64,000 bases of DNA from Euclidia mi (lineage: Eukaryota > Arthropoda > Insecta > Lepidoptera > Erebidae), in assembly GCA_944739405.2 (NCBI GenBank), contig OX123182.2, forward strand, positions 106,991,279-107,055,278, read 5' to 3'. The notes beneath the pieces were generated by a model, which worked only from the letters and a program-made list of their open reading frames with translations, ran no database searches and was not told where the DNA came from. Made by a program: the position numbers and the translations under genes. Positions 1 to 10,136 of this stretch are shown piece by piece. The first letter of the stretch is position 1. The number at the start of each line of letters is the position of its first letter.

Positions 1-6
1 CTGATC

Positions 7-1941
7 ATGGCGAAGAGCAAGGTTGCACCCCTTCGGACATCTCTGACCATTCCGAAATTGGAGCTCTCGGGAGCAGCACTACTTGTACGCTTATTGAACC
101 ACGTGTCTAACACTTTGGGTAAAAGCATTTGTATTAATGGGACCTACGCCTGGACAGACAGCCAAATTGTTCTTTGTTGGTTGAAGGCTTCTGTTCACAC
201 CTTGGAGGTATTTGTCGCTAATCGCGTTTCCCAAATCCAGAAATTCGAAGTCAAACTTGTTTGGAGACACGTGCCAGGTGAGCGCAACCCGGCTGATTGT
301 GCCTCGCGCGGATGCTTGACGCCTAGTTTGATAGGTCATTCGCTGTGGTGGGGTCCGGAATGGTTGAGTCGACCAGAAATTGATTGGCCTCGAACGCCAG
401 TTTTGAATACTTCTAATTTGCCGGGTCTACGAACACTCGCTCTTGAGAAGGTAGAATGCGCCTTCGACCCCGATTTCCTGTTGAATCGTTACAGCTCCCT
501 CGACAAGTTGTTAGGTGTTACTGCTTGGATAAAGCGTTTTGTTTTTAATTTTAGGCACCCACAACAGAAACGTCTGACACCGTTTCTCTCACCACAGGAA
601 CGACAGGAGTCCCTCACCTTTTGGGTTCGTTCTGTGCAATTGGCGCATTTTGAGAAGGAGATTGCTATCCTTAAGTCAGGGAAATCGAAATTGTCGGGAG
701 CAATATCTAAATTGAACCCCTTTTTGGACGATACGGGTCTCTTGCGCGTTGGAGGGCGTCTCAAGAACGCCAACCTCCCTTACGGAACACGTCACCCCCT
801 TTTGTTACCTAAGGACGGTCATTTGGTACGCTTGTTGGTAACTGACCGTCACCTTAAAAATTCGCATGCTGGTTGTAATGCCTTGTTGGCCATTTTGCAA
901 CGCGAATTTTGGATCTATCTCTGCCCGAAGAATTATTCGGAGTGTAGTCTTTCGCTGCATCCCTTGCTCAAGGCTTCTACCATACAGCCGTTGATGGGGG
1001 ACTTCCCGGCAGATCGCTTAACTGAGAGCAGGACATTTGACGGTGTTGGCACGGACTTCGCTGGTCCCTTTTTGGTAAAAACGTCGACACTTCGAAACAG
1101 CAAGACTGTCAAGGCCTACTTGTGTGTTTTTGTTTGTCTTTCCACAAAGGCCGTTCACTTGGAACTGGTCTCCTCGCTTACGACCGAGGCGTTTGTAGCC
1201 ACATTTGACAGATTTATATCCCGCAGAGGACTGCCTTCCTTGATCCGTTCTGATTGCGGCACTAACTTCAAGGGCACCTATAATTATTTGAATGATGTTG
1301 TTAATTTCCTTGAAACCAACAAGGCTGATATAGCAGATAGGCTTGCCCGACATGGGATAAATTGGTTGTTTTCCCCACCAAATTGTCCACACTGGGGTGG
1401 TATTTTTGAAGCCGCCGTAAAATCGGCCAAAACACACTTGCGCAGGACAATCGGTGAGTCTGTCCTTACATTTGAGGAACTCGCAACTGTGTTTTGTAAG
1501 ATTGAGACCGTTTTGAACTCTCGGCCATTGTGCCCGATCTCCTCAGATCCGAATGATTTGGAGGCCCTTACGCTGGGCCATTTTTTGATTGGTCGCCCAC
1601 TTGTCGCCTTGCCTGAGTACCCCTACATTGATACGAGACCTGGTCGTCTCTCGCGCTTTGAATTGGTACGCCAGATTACTCAGAGCTTTTGGAAACGCTG
1701 GAATTTGGAATATTTGCACCTCCAGCAACGCGTTAAGTGGACCGACAAGACCGATCCACCCAAGATTGGTGACCTCGTTTTGATCAAGGAGGCTAACCTT
1801 CCGCCACTCAGATGGCGCAGGGGGCGCATCCTTCGTTTGGTAACTGGGGCTGATGGAGTTCCCCGATTTGCTGAGATCTTGGTGGACGGTTCGATTCTGA
1901 GGAGAGCGGTTGCAACATTGTCACGTCTACCAACCGATTAG
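7..1941 (+). CDS. BEL/Pao pol, C-terminal part (RNase H end and integrase)
   Basis: This partial polyprotein runs in from the left edge; residue 1 is just the first Met of the open frame. The N-terminal stretch (KLELSGAALLVRLL, residues about 18-31) is the hallmark start of the Pao RNase H region. Integrase follows: the HH half of the zinc-binding domain (RHLKNSHAG, about 280), then the catalytic D (GTDFAGP, about 350), D (RSDCGTN, about 416) and E (GGIFEAAVKSA, about 468). The C-terminal part (KIGDLVLIKEANLPPLRWRRG) is the DUF5641-type tail of BEL integrases. The two cysteines expected after the HH pair are absent from this frame but are encoded in another frame between about 918 and 969, so a +1/-1 frameshift pair has destroyed the zinc finger. 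The copy is long and open but probably not functional. Confidence 0.85.
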   Translation: MAKSKVAPLRTSLTIPKLELSGAALLVRLLNHVSNTLGKSICINGTYAWTDSQIVLCWLKASVHTLEVFVANRVSQIQKFEVKLVWRHVPGERNPADCASRGCLTPSLIGHSLWWGPEWLSRPEIDWPRTPVLNTSNLPGLRTLALEKVECAFDPDFLLNRYSSLDKLLGVTAWIKRFVFNFRHPQQKRLTPFLSPQERQESLTFWVRSVQLAHFEKEIAILKSGKSKLSGAISKLNPFLDDTGLLRVGGRLKNANLPYGTRHPLLLPKDGHLVRLLVTDRHLKNSHAGCNALLAILQREFWIYLCPKNYSECSLSLHPLLKASTIQPLMGDFPADRLTESRTFDGVGTDFAGPFLVKTSTLRNSKTVKAYLCVFVCLSTKAVHLELVSSLTTEAFVATFDRFISRRGLPSLIRSDCGTNFKGTYNYLNDVVNFLETNKADIADRLARHGINWLFSPPNCPHWGGIFEAAVKSAKTHLRRTIGESVLTFEELATVFCKIETVLNSRPLCPISSDPNDLEALTLGHFLIGRPLVALPEYPYIDTRPGRLSRFELVRQITQSFWKRWNLEYLHLQQRVKWTDKTDPPKIGDLVLIKEANLPPLRWRRGRILRLVTGADGVPRFAEILVDGSILRRAVATLSRLPTD

Positions 1942-1960
1942 CGGACCGGTAGGCCGGTCC

Positions 1961-2570
1961 GGGGCGGGTGGATGTTTGAAATAGAAATAGTTTTTATTAT
2001 AAGTCAAATCGATTAGATCGATTGAGTAACATTTTGTTTAGTCTATTGAAAATTTCTGACAATGGTCACACTGAACTGTCACTTTTTCCTTCTTCCCTTG
2101 AAAAATTACCACGTTGTCGTCTCGTACGTAAAATATCGCCTTTTGAATTAACGCGAATTGAATCAACTTGTAATTAACTTAATACGTAATTGCCGTTTTC
2201 GACTTCCGGCAAGGTTTGTGACATATTGAACATTTGTGAAAAGTTATTGTGAGCACACCCTTTTGCATTTCGTGTGAATTGATTAATTGAACTAAATTGA
2301 GTAAACTCTCGTGAAACTGCCGCTTTTGATTTGTCCGGCACTGATCAGTCCGCAGTGTTGATCAATTTGTGATATTATATATAATTATGGAACACTGGCA
2401 TTTTGAGAAATTGTGAATCCTGTGAACTTGCATCGTGCATTGAAGACGCTGCGTTGGAGTCTGGTAAAGTAAAGATAATTCACTTGCTAATGTTGGCCAA
2501 TTTTAGTCTCGTGTGTGTCTAACTTGCCTCCAGGACTCCACTCAAGAACATCACCAGGAGATATTTGGTA
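1961..2570 (+). repeat. Polypurine tract and probable 3' LTR of the BEL/Pao element
   Basis: A purine-rich GGGGCGGGTGGA lies at 1961-1972 and is immediately followed by TGTTTGAAATAG, the expected PPT-LTR junction 31 bp after the pol stop. The following 600 bp are AT-rich and noncoding, as an LTR should be. The 3' boundary is a guess because the partner LTR is outside the window. Confidence 0.5.
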
Positions 2571-2825
2571 AGACATTTGTTTAATTCTTAGCGCCAAGAA
2601 ACTTGGTCCATGTGTTAGATCCTTTGCCTTGGGCTAAGACTGGATGAATTAATCGCTTCCACTGATCTCTGTTAAAAAATACCCATACTTAGCCCGAATT
2701 CTACACAATACTTGTTAACACAAATATCGACCGGGTATCACTGCTAAAAAATCCCCAAAGATTGGTTAAATAAAACACACTTATTTGTTAAAAACTACTA
2801 TATATTGATACCTTTTATTTAAATA

Positions 2826-3056
2826 TCAATGGTTATCATCAACTATAACATCTAATAAATGTTCTGCGGGTGCAATGAAAGGCTCGTGCCGTCCTAACCC
2901 TAAAAACCACAAAACTGAAACTATGTGGGCACAACTTCCTACTGTTCTTCTTCCTGTTAAGCAAGTACAGTAATGCCCAACTATCGCATTTCTACCGATT
3001 TGGTCCCTATCGATCAAAATGTAACTATTATATGTGCGCGATCTGACATGCCGCAA
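2826..3056 (-). pseudogene. SWIM-type zinc-finger protein fragment, transposon-associated
   Basis: The 76-residue frame contains a C-x-C ... C-x-H array (GHYCTCLTGRRTVGSCAHIV) followed by SVLWFLGLGRHEP. This is the layout of the SWIM-finger proteins found as multicopy, probably transposon-linked genes in arthropods and cnidarians. Only the finger and a short tail remain. The frame stays open a little upstream (to about 3085) without a clear start, so the displayed start is arbitrary. No catalytic domain is visible nearby, and function is unlikely. Confidence 0.45.
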
Positions 3057-3060
3057 CTGT

Positions 3061-3089
3061 TGACTTTTAATTCGAAGAATTAAAAGTCA
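3061..3089. repeat. Short perfect hairpin
   Basis: TGACTTTTAATTC and its exact reverse complement flank the trinucleotide GAA (13-bp arms 3061-3073 and 3077-3089). It adjoins the SWIM fragment and could be a remnant of a transposon end. Confidence 0.5.
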
Positions 3090-3557
3090 TTTTGTCACAA
3101 TTACATCTGTTTAAGAGGTGGATATACGCCGTTGACCTAGCTCTTACTACTGGTTAGTTGTCCACGCGCGATTTGCGAGTATCGGTAACGTAAAAAATCC
3201 TTAGAAAATAATAAGTAAAGTTATTTGCAAAAATAAGCTGAAGGTTCCCTTGGTGTTCTAAAATATAAGAGGCTGATTCAATTTAAACAATCTTATGATT
3301 GATAGATTAGAAGAAAAAAGGTAATAACTACAAAAACAGAGGTTACTTTGCATATTTTATTCAGATATTTAATTTAGTTTTTTTTAGGATTTGGTACCGA
3401 AGAGAAAATGCTTTATATGATGTAGATTAAGATATATTTTTTTGAATTTTTTTTCTATAACAATTACGGAGAAAAACGGTTTTAATTTATCCCTAATGAC
3501 GCCCAATTCACATATGTCCTCGCCATATATCATCTAATGACTCCTCTCTATATAATA
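3090..3557. other. AT-rich noncoding DNA
   Basis: No open frame with protein-like composition and no recognisable element were seen in this stretch. It has several A/T runs only. Confidence 0.6.
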
Positions 3558-3858
3558 GGGTAGTTGACGAAAAAAATTTTATAAGTCCGTCCTTTAGATT
3601 ATTCAAAAATAAACGATACGTATTTTTTATTTGTAAATTAAACCAAAAATGACCAAGATATAGCTCATTAAAGTTACGTATAACGTCACGCCGAGCTGCA
3701 TTTTTTCGCACTAGATGACGTCACACGTAACTTTAATGGGCTATATCTTTGTTATTTTTTATTTAATCGAAGAAAGAAAAAATACTTGTCCAATATTATT
3801 TTATAATCTAAAATACGGACTAAATATAATGTAATTATTTTGACCCTGGAAACTACCC
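3558..3858. mobile_element. Foldback MITE with TA target duplication
   Basis: The segment starts GGGTAGTTGACG and ends AACTACCC, with TA on both outer sides (3556-3557 and 3859-3860). The interior is also self-complementary: GATATAGCTCATTAAAGTTACG near 3657 matches in reverse CGTAACTTTAATGGGCTATATC near 3726. A TA duplication with a near-hairpin structure suggests a mariner-type nonautonomous element. It has no coding capacity. Confidence 0.6.
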
Positions 3859-3860
3859 TA

Positions 3861-4321
3861 TTCAATTAAATATGAATAACGACTGACGCGCATTGCCCGG
3901 CCTGCCCGCACGCTTGTTTTTTGGTCGGCACCCGAGTAAGAGAGAAGTTAGAAAGGGATGGAATGTAGTAATTCCGTTAGGTTACCAACCAATAGATTGG
4001 TTTCATTGGCCTAGCTCTGCACAACATCGTGTCGTGTTATCTCCGTTGTATCAGCGATTGTTTTGGATTCTATAAAAAATACGTTTGAACATCACTGAAT
4101 ATCTCTGCTCACCGGTTGTTTGGGTGATTGCCGTCATAGTATAAGATTAAGTAATGGTCATTAGCTTTCACATAAAATATATTTTAAAGCTGTTGGTTTT
4201 ACGCCCATTTTGACCGTGACCCTTTGCCATATCTGTTTGTCTGTTCGTATGAGACAGCCTCTTTATGCCGCCATTATTGAGATACGCCATTTGTAGTTAA
4301 TGTGACTGACTGAAGGATCAT
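3861..4321. other. Noncoding DNA left of the R1 insertion
   Basis: No gene or repeat was recognised. Because the R1 element is bounded by a TSD, this sequence was originally contiguous with position 20993 and so lies upstream of, or in an intron of, the chaoptin-like gene. Confidence 0.5.
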
Positions 4322-4334
4322 ACAGAGCGATACC

Positions 4335-4577
4335 TTTTTTTTTTTTTTACGAGGTGGAAAATCCCTTCGGATCTCCGTCTCTTGGGGAAATGAGACGGAG
4401 TATGTGGTGTTGCCACTAAAAACCACCTCGACTGCCTACCAAAGACGCCCAACGAGAGGAAGACTGGGTACAGAAGCTGTCCAGTCTTCCTCCCATGGCG
4501 CCAGGTTCAACGGAACCCGTTCTCAGGGAAGGCTACACGCCCTCACCTGCCCGTACTTCTTCCCGGAGCAACGAATC
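4335..4577 (-). other. 3' UTR, stem-loop and poly(A) tail of the R1 element
   Basis: Fourteen T residues at 4335-4348 are the poly(A) tail of this minus-strand element. Just inside is a stem-loop with perfect 9-bp arms, ctccgtctc (4373-4381) and gagacggag (4392-4400). Such 3' structures are commonly used by R1/R2-type reverse transcriptases for template recognition; that role here is inferred. Confidence 0.6.
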
Positions 4578-6665
4578 TTAATCGCCAACCAGAGCTCCCC
4601 ATGCTCTGGCGGCCCGCGGCCCCGTTGGCGGATCTCGGCGAAGTCGTCCTTGTCTTCGGGCGGGATCAGCCCTCTCCCGATCCCGCTCAGCAGCCTCTTT
4701 TTGGAGCATTACGAACTCGCAAAAGGAGGCCACTGCGTCCCAGCCCTCCTCACTCGCCAGTATGGCAGCAATAACTGCTGGCGGCGACAGATCTCGTCCG
4801 ATCTGGTCGACCAGAACTTCACGTTCCGTTGCCCATTCCGGGCAATCCTCCAGCGTATGCTGGGCGGAATCCTGGTCGCCTGTACAGTGGTGGCATTGTG
4901 CCGTCCGTTCGTGTCCGATTCGATTCAGATACTCACCGAAGCACCCGTGCCCAGTGAGTATCTGAGTGAATCGGTAGGTGACGCGGCCGTGTTTGCGTCC
5001 AACCCACGCCTCAAGGCTTGGCAAAATGGCACCGACAGCGCGTTGGCGCGCATTCTGCGGCAATTCCAGCCGCGCGCGCCATTGCTGCAAAGCCTGTCGG
5101 TGAGCATTGCGCCGCATTTCGAGCACGTCCTGGCCGTCCCCATTCGCTTCCCGACGATCTGCGCGAGTTTGGCTATAGACATTCGCGTCCATATCCGCCA
5201 GGGAAACGTGCCAGGACTGTCGCCGCCTCTGATGAAATTGTGCGGTATCCTCGTACGATCCGAATGGCCGCTACCCGCTGCACACTATTGAGCTTAGCCC
5301 TGCAGCGGGAGGACGCCGCTAGGCGTGTGGCCCATATAGGCGCTCCGTAGAGGGCCATGGATCGTACGACCGCACAATAGAGGCGGCGAACTTCTTCCCT
5401 GGGACCCCCGAGGTTCGGCAGCAGCCTTTGAAGGGCCCCCGCTGCCCTACGAACTCGGGGGATCATCCGCTCAAAATGCTCCTCAAAGTTCCAGCGACTG
5501 TCCAGGGTAAGGCCGAGGTACTTAATGTACCGACCTACCTGAACCTCCACACCAGCCACTCTTACAAACGAGCTGGGTGGAACCACACTCTGACGTTTTC
5601 TGTGGAACCACAACGCCTCGGTCTTATGAGGCGCTACCTGTAGCCCTAGCCCGTTTATCTGTCGGACGACACAAGCCAGTCCCAGTTCCGCGAGCCGAAT
5701 TACCTCAGGGAAGCCATGCCCTCTTGCTAATACCAGAGTGTCGTCCGCATAGCAGACGACACTCACGCCGGGGGGTAGGCTGATCCTCAGAACCGCATCG
5801 TATGCGAGGTTCCATAGCAGGGGTCCTAACACTGACCCCTGGGGAACCCCACACGTGACCTCCCTCCGGTGTTCAAAGCCGTCCCGACCCATATACGTAA
5901 TGGACCTGTCGCGCAGATACGTCCCAACGATTTTATGTAGATATGGAGGCACATTATGATGTAACAGTGCCTCCTTAATGGCTTGCCACGGAAGGGAGTT
6001 GAAGGCGTTGACTATGTCAAGACTAACAGCCAAAGCCACTCCTTTCCGACGAACAATCTCCTCCGACAGGGACCGAACGCGTTCTATCGCGTCCAGCGTC
6101 GAACGCCCCTGCCGGAAACCGAATTGGCTATCCGATAAGTCGGGACCCACACGTGACAGATGCTCGGTGATACGCGCGGCGATAACTCTCTCGAAGAGTT
6201 TCGCCACCTCATCCAACAGGCAAATAGGTCGGAACGCCGAAGGAGAGTCAGCAGTTCTGCCAGGTTTATTGATGAGGACCAGCTTGGCTTCTTTCCAGCC
6301 AGTGGGGAATACGCTATACCGGAGGCAGCTGGTGAACAGTCGCCTCAACCTGTCCCCCAAGACCTCCACAGTGTACACCCACGCCCGGCCTGGGATCCCG
6401 TCGGGACCCGGAACGGTGTTTCGGGCCGCGAGTCGACGCACAGCTCGGTCTAGCACAGCCGCCGTCACCTCGAAGTCGTCGGACCACCTCACGGTCGCCG
6501 GCGATATCGGGAGGTCTGTGAGATTATCCTCGATTCTGGGAAAGAGGGTTTCTACCACTCTTTCCACGAGTTGCGGGTCCTGAGTCTGTGTCAGCGGCGG
6601 GACCCATGGTCTGAGCTTGCCCAGTACAAATTTGTACGGACGCCCCCATGGGTCCATGTCCAGCC
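4578..6665 (-). pseudogene. R1-clade ORF2, reverse transcriptase and C-terminal domain
   Basis: The frame 6657-5173 holds a full reverse transcriptase. It begins with the conserved DPWGRPYKFVLGKLRP just after the endonuclease linker, then AVSLDIVNAFNSLPW (motif A), GVPQGSVLGPLLWN (motif B) and VVCYADDTLVLARG (motif C, YADD near residue 300). A frameshift near 5180 moves the rest into another frame (5192-4578), which ends with the C-terminal finger CHHCTGDQDSAQHTLEDCPEW typical of R1-clade ORF2. The 5' side is cut at 6669 by the gypsy LTR and continues at 17337. At the junction ...SRKELIE and GLDMDPWGR join in frame once the gypsy element and one CCTC are ignored. Catalytic aspartates are intact but the frameshift breaks the protein. 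Confidence 0.85.
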
Positions 6666-7175
6666 CCTCTGTGACGTCACATCGCGCCCCTGCGCCGCGA
6701 GCCTCGCTACGAGTGACGCACAGCAGTGGGCCGTTCCCTCGCGCCCCTCCACGCCGGCCCTATAAATACAGGGCCTCAAGTCTGCTATTACAATAGTGCC
6801 AAAATGGTCAATCACTGACTTCATAATTGTTGATTTTGACAAGTTTGGTAGTCTACTGTTACAATGGTGCCATTATGATTTTCCGATGGTCAACCACTGA
6901 CACTCCATTGAAAGACATGGCATAGATTGGTAGTCTCGTACATAATGACAAATCGATGACTGACGTATGCGGTAGTCTGGTAATATTTTGACAGTTCTTT
7001 TGATCAGTGACCTACCATCGTAACGCCATCGTGCAATCATTGCTTTTGTCTAGTGTTTGCTTGTGAAACATAGTGATAGACAATCAAAAAGTTTAATGTA
7101 CTACAAAAACGAGATAATGTATTAACTGCGAACTAATATTCTCGAGCTAACTAACAAGCCAGTCGCTTATCGAGG

Positions 7176-8345
7176 ATGACTACAAACCCTTTTACGGATA
7201 TTCCCGAGGCGAAATTTGTAAAAACGTTTCATCTTAGAGAGGAAAGGATTCAGTAAGGGAGTTATTTCAAAAACTCATTCCCCTTAAGGCCAGACCGCGT
7301 CAAAACGATAGCGTATCGGCAGAAATAAAGGTGAGAAAACTGAAGTTAATATTGCTTTATTATTCTATTCCTATAAAGAAGAAATTTATTCATTAATGTT
7401 ATATTTTTATTGCTGATTCTGGTAGCACTCATTTTACGCATCAGGATCTTACCAGACCTTGATTGGACAGGGTGCCCTCCATGACATTTCGCCAATTACT
7501 GTGTCGCAGCCCACTAAAGAAGTTACAGAGGCATTATATAAAATATACCATCAATGTATTAAATGGGAAGGAATATCATAGTTCGTCTAGTTCAGTTTGT
7601 GGTTTTCCAAATTTGATGTTCAAGTGTCTACTTGAACATCAAATTATACATGTACATTCTGCCTTCCGAAATATACAAGAACATCAAAGCTAAATACTCA
7701 TATTCCAAACATAAGAAACAGGACATTAAATAATATTTTCAAACGTTGTAGCTGTGCTTTTAACCCAACTATGGCAGAGCTCAGATGAACTTAGTTCATC
7801 TGAGTGACGGAGCTAAAAAGAAAGAGTAATGTTTTTACACATTGGGAATGGAAGTGTTAGTAGTAGATAATGATATGACTATAGATAGTGACCAGCAGTG
7901 GTTTGGTACTTAAATAAATGATAATGTCTTACCTATGTGATAGTTTGAAGTATTAGTACAATAAGATCTTCCTGATCTCTTTTTAATATTGCCATACCTA
8001 AATGACAGGAACAGTTATGTTAATGATGCTTTATATAATGTTCCTAATTTATCAATATATTCTACCTACATTTTATGGAGTCCTGTAAAGAATTTAAGTA
8101 CCTACATAATTCAATTAAATAATGTCTGAATTATGATGAAAAGTGTTTTTAAATTAATTGCATAGTATAGAAGATCTTAGTATAAAAGAATATGATGTAA
8201 TGAGTGGTGTGTTTATAAATATTTACTTATCTCTCTTACAGATACAAAATTCAAGCAAACGGGCAACTTCTTTATGAGTTTTGTGACCGCTCATATCCGT
8301 TTGAGACATACCTACATATATGTGAGGATTCTGCAAAGCCAGTAT
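7176..8345 (+). pseudogene. Degenerate PIF/Harbinger transposase
   Basis: Pieces are read in several frames. From ATG 7176, MTTNPFTDIPEAKFVKTF and then, after a stop or shift near 7252, RELFQKLIPLKARPRQNDS lead to a GT donor near 7331. Near 7425-7575 comes FYASGSYQTLIGQ...SQPTKEVTEALYKIY, matching the helix-turn-helix region before the catalytic core. GFPNLMFK follows near 7600. After an acceptor-like AG near 8240 comes LLYEFCDRSYPFETYLHI, corresponding to the GD-GYP block around the second catalytic Asp. Large parts of the DDE core are missing or unreadable. The identification comes from the order of these blocks as remembered for the family. The gene is not functional. Confidence 0.55.
7610..7645. 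repeat. 16-bp hairpin within the Harbinger element
   Basis: Perfect arms at 7610-7625 and 7630-7645 (core TTGATGTTCAAGT / ACTTGAACATCAA) surround GTCT. A second hairpin with 11-bp arms (CTCAGATGAAC) lies at 7780-7804. Their role is unknown. Confidence 0.5.
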
Positions 8346-9626
8346 GAAGAAAGTTGCTTTGCTAGTAGATGCAAAAGTGAAGATTTGTGATAGTTAGTAT
8401 ATGAGAATAGTGTTCAATATTTGTGTCTATAATTGGGACCAATAATTCTTAATAAATTCATGTACAGAAATTATTTATCTTTAATAAAACAACATTGTTA
8501 ATAATAACACATAATTATGAGTTTTATTTTCCTTCTTGATACAGTTACAACACATGAAACACAAATAATATTTTAATTGTAATAGGAATGTATCTATGAT
8601 CTAACTCAATCTTCAATATTTTATGTTTTGGTTATGCCAATTCTTCTTCGAATATAAACACCTTTAGTAGTTAACTCGCTCTCTTTAATTATAGTATTTA
8701 CTCCTGTCGATATAATCACTTTTCTTTGAGGTGTGAACTGCATAACCTTGCTGTATCATTTCCTTTGGAATTTGTTATCCATAGAGCATTTTCCATTGAT
8801 ATCTTCGTTTTGGCTCTAAGAGAAACATACGAGCTACTCGGTATTTAACAATTCAACGCAGTGCATTGAGATTATTGAGAAATATAACAAACTAGGACTT
8901 TGTTTACAAAAAGGTATGAGTTTTGAACTTTTGACAGTTCTTACTTCAAAACATGATTTGACTTTGACAGCTAAACAGAACAAATATTATTGAGTTGAAT
9001 GGTTAAATTCATTGTTTTTTTGCTATTTACGAACTTTAATACAACTTTAGAGTGCTTATAACACTAGTAATGATTATTTAAAAAATATATAAATGAAATC
9101 TGGCATGAAAAATAATCAAATTTCATGGTAGTTTTTCAAAAATCATTTCTTCTAATGGTTTTTTTTATCTATGGCAATACAACAATGCCATTCTGCCACC
9201 ATTCAATTACGAGACCACTGATCGATCACTGAACTATCATAATGAATTACCAGACTACGAACTTTTGTCAAAATGACAATGGGATCGTGTTGGAATGACG
9301 AATGTGTTTAAAATAGCAGACTTGAGGCCCAGGGGACACACGAGGCTTGGCCCTTTTGCTCCGGCCAGCACCACCGAGTTGAGTACAAGATCATCTGAAG
9401 ACCTGTGAAGTGCCAACGTCGACCACGCCCTGGATAATTGTCTCTTCTGTAACCTTAATCGTCAGTTCTTTTTTTGTAACGAATAACTGGAATTATAACG
9501 CGAGTTTAAACTTTCCTGGTGATATTTTTTATTTATTTCCTGTAAGTCAACCTAATTATCTCTCTTTAATTGCTCGGCGAGTGATCGATCCCGGCTACCC
9601 CGTGGAAATCAATCACTCGTGCGACA

Positions 9627-10136
9627 TTGGCGCCCAATATAATTTTTAATTATATTATATATATATAAATTTTAAAACGTAAGTTGGCACTTTACAGGTG
9701 AGTGAAATAATTTCTTTTTCTCTTGTATATTTTTCTCCTGTGTGTGCATATATTCTGGTGTGGTGAATTGCGTACAGGTACAGTTTCTATCTATTTTTGT
9801 TGGCCATAAGCAATTTAACTGTGTAAATAACATAACGGTGATTTAATTAACGTCGGTCTAAAATCACGTTTCCACCGCGGGCAGCGTGTTGAGCCGCCAA
9901 CCGGTTCTAACCGCTTAGCCGTTGAACTAACGAGCCACGGGTTCGCGAAAGAATATTGTGATTCAACCTTTGAGTGACCTTTAAGAATTTTTTTCTTCCT
10001 TGACCAATCATCACACCATTGTATAATTTAGTGTATTTCAGCTTTTTTTAGCACGGTATTCGATTTTCTGGCGATATTTTATTTCTTTTCTAGTGCCGGC
10101 GTAAATACTTAGATTTTCTATTATTGTTTTGTAATA
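9627..10136 (+). other. Gypsy copy 1 primer-binding site and 5' leader
   Basis: TTGGCGCCCAA starts directly after the LTR. TGGCGCCC is the usual complement of a tRNA 3' end in insect gypsy elements (tRNA-Lys type is the likely match). The remaining 500 bp up to the gag ATG at 10137 are noncoding leader. Confidence 0.7.

Larger units (their letters stand above)
1..2570 (+). mobile_element. BEL/Pao LTR retrotransposon, 3' part
   Basis: The window opens inside a BEL/Pao element. Visible in order are the end of the RNase H region, a complete integrase with its C-terminal domain, a stop codon at 1939-1941, a G-rich polypurine tract (about 1961-1972) and a probable 3' LTR starting TG at 1973. The 5' LTR, gag, protease and most of reverse transcriptase lie outside the window, so no TSD can be checked. 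The right boundary is uncertain; a CA near 2570 is the best guess. Confidence 0.75.
6769..9332 (+). mobile_element. PIF/Harbinger DNA transposon inside the gypsy 5' LTR
   Basis: The element (6772-9329, 2558 bp) starts GGCCTCAAGTCTGCTATT and ends with the exact reverse complement AATAGCAGACTTGAGGCC. It is flanked by the 3-bp duplication CAG (6769-6771 and 9330-9332), confirmed by the uninterrupted 3' LTR. Subterminal inverted repeats around TTTTGACAA and GTAGTCTGGTAAT are present at both ends. Three-base duplications are the Harbinger rule, and the interior encodes Harbinger transposase remnants. The usual target is TWA, so CAG is atypical. Confidence 0.8.
6670..9626 (+). repeat. 5' LTR of gypsy copy 1, interrupted by a Harbinger element
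   Basis: LTR sequence occupies 6670-6771 and 9333-9626. It starts with the 12-bp palindrome TGTGACGTCACA, which contains a CRE/ATF-type TGACGTCA. A TATA box (CTATAAATA, about 6760-6768) sits just before the Harbinger insertion site, and the LTR ends GTGCGACA. The insertion separates the TATA box from the expected transcription start region. Confidence 0.9.

Noticed and set aside
1018..1437. Minus-strand frame of 139 codons in the BEL pol
   Set aside because: Antisense to the integrase catalytic core; no family resemblance.
4404..5350. Long plus-strand open frames (295 and 110 codons)
   Set aside because: They are antisense to R1 ORF2, which has clear RT and Cys-finger motifs on the minus strand; GC-rich composition keeps the opposite strand open.
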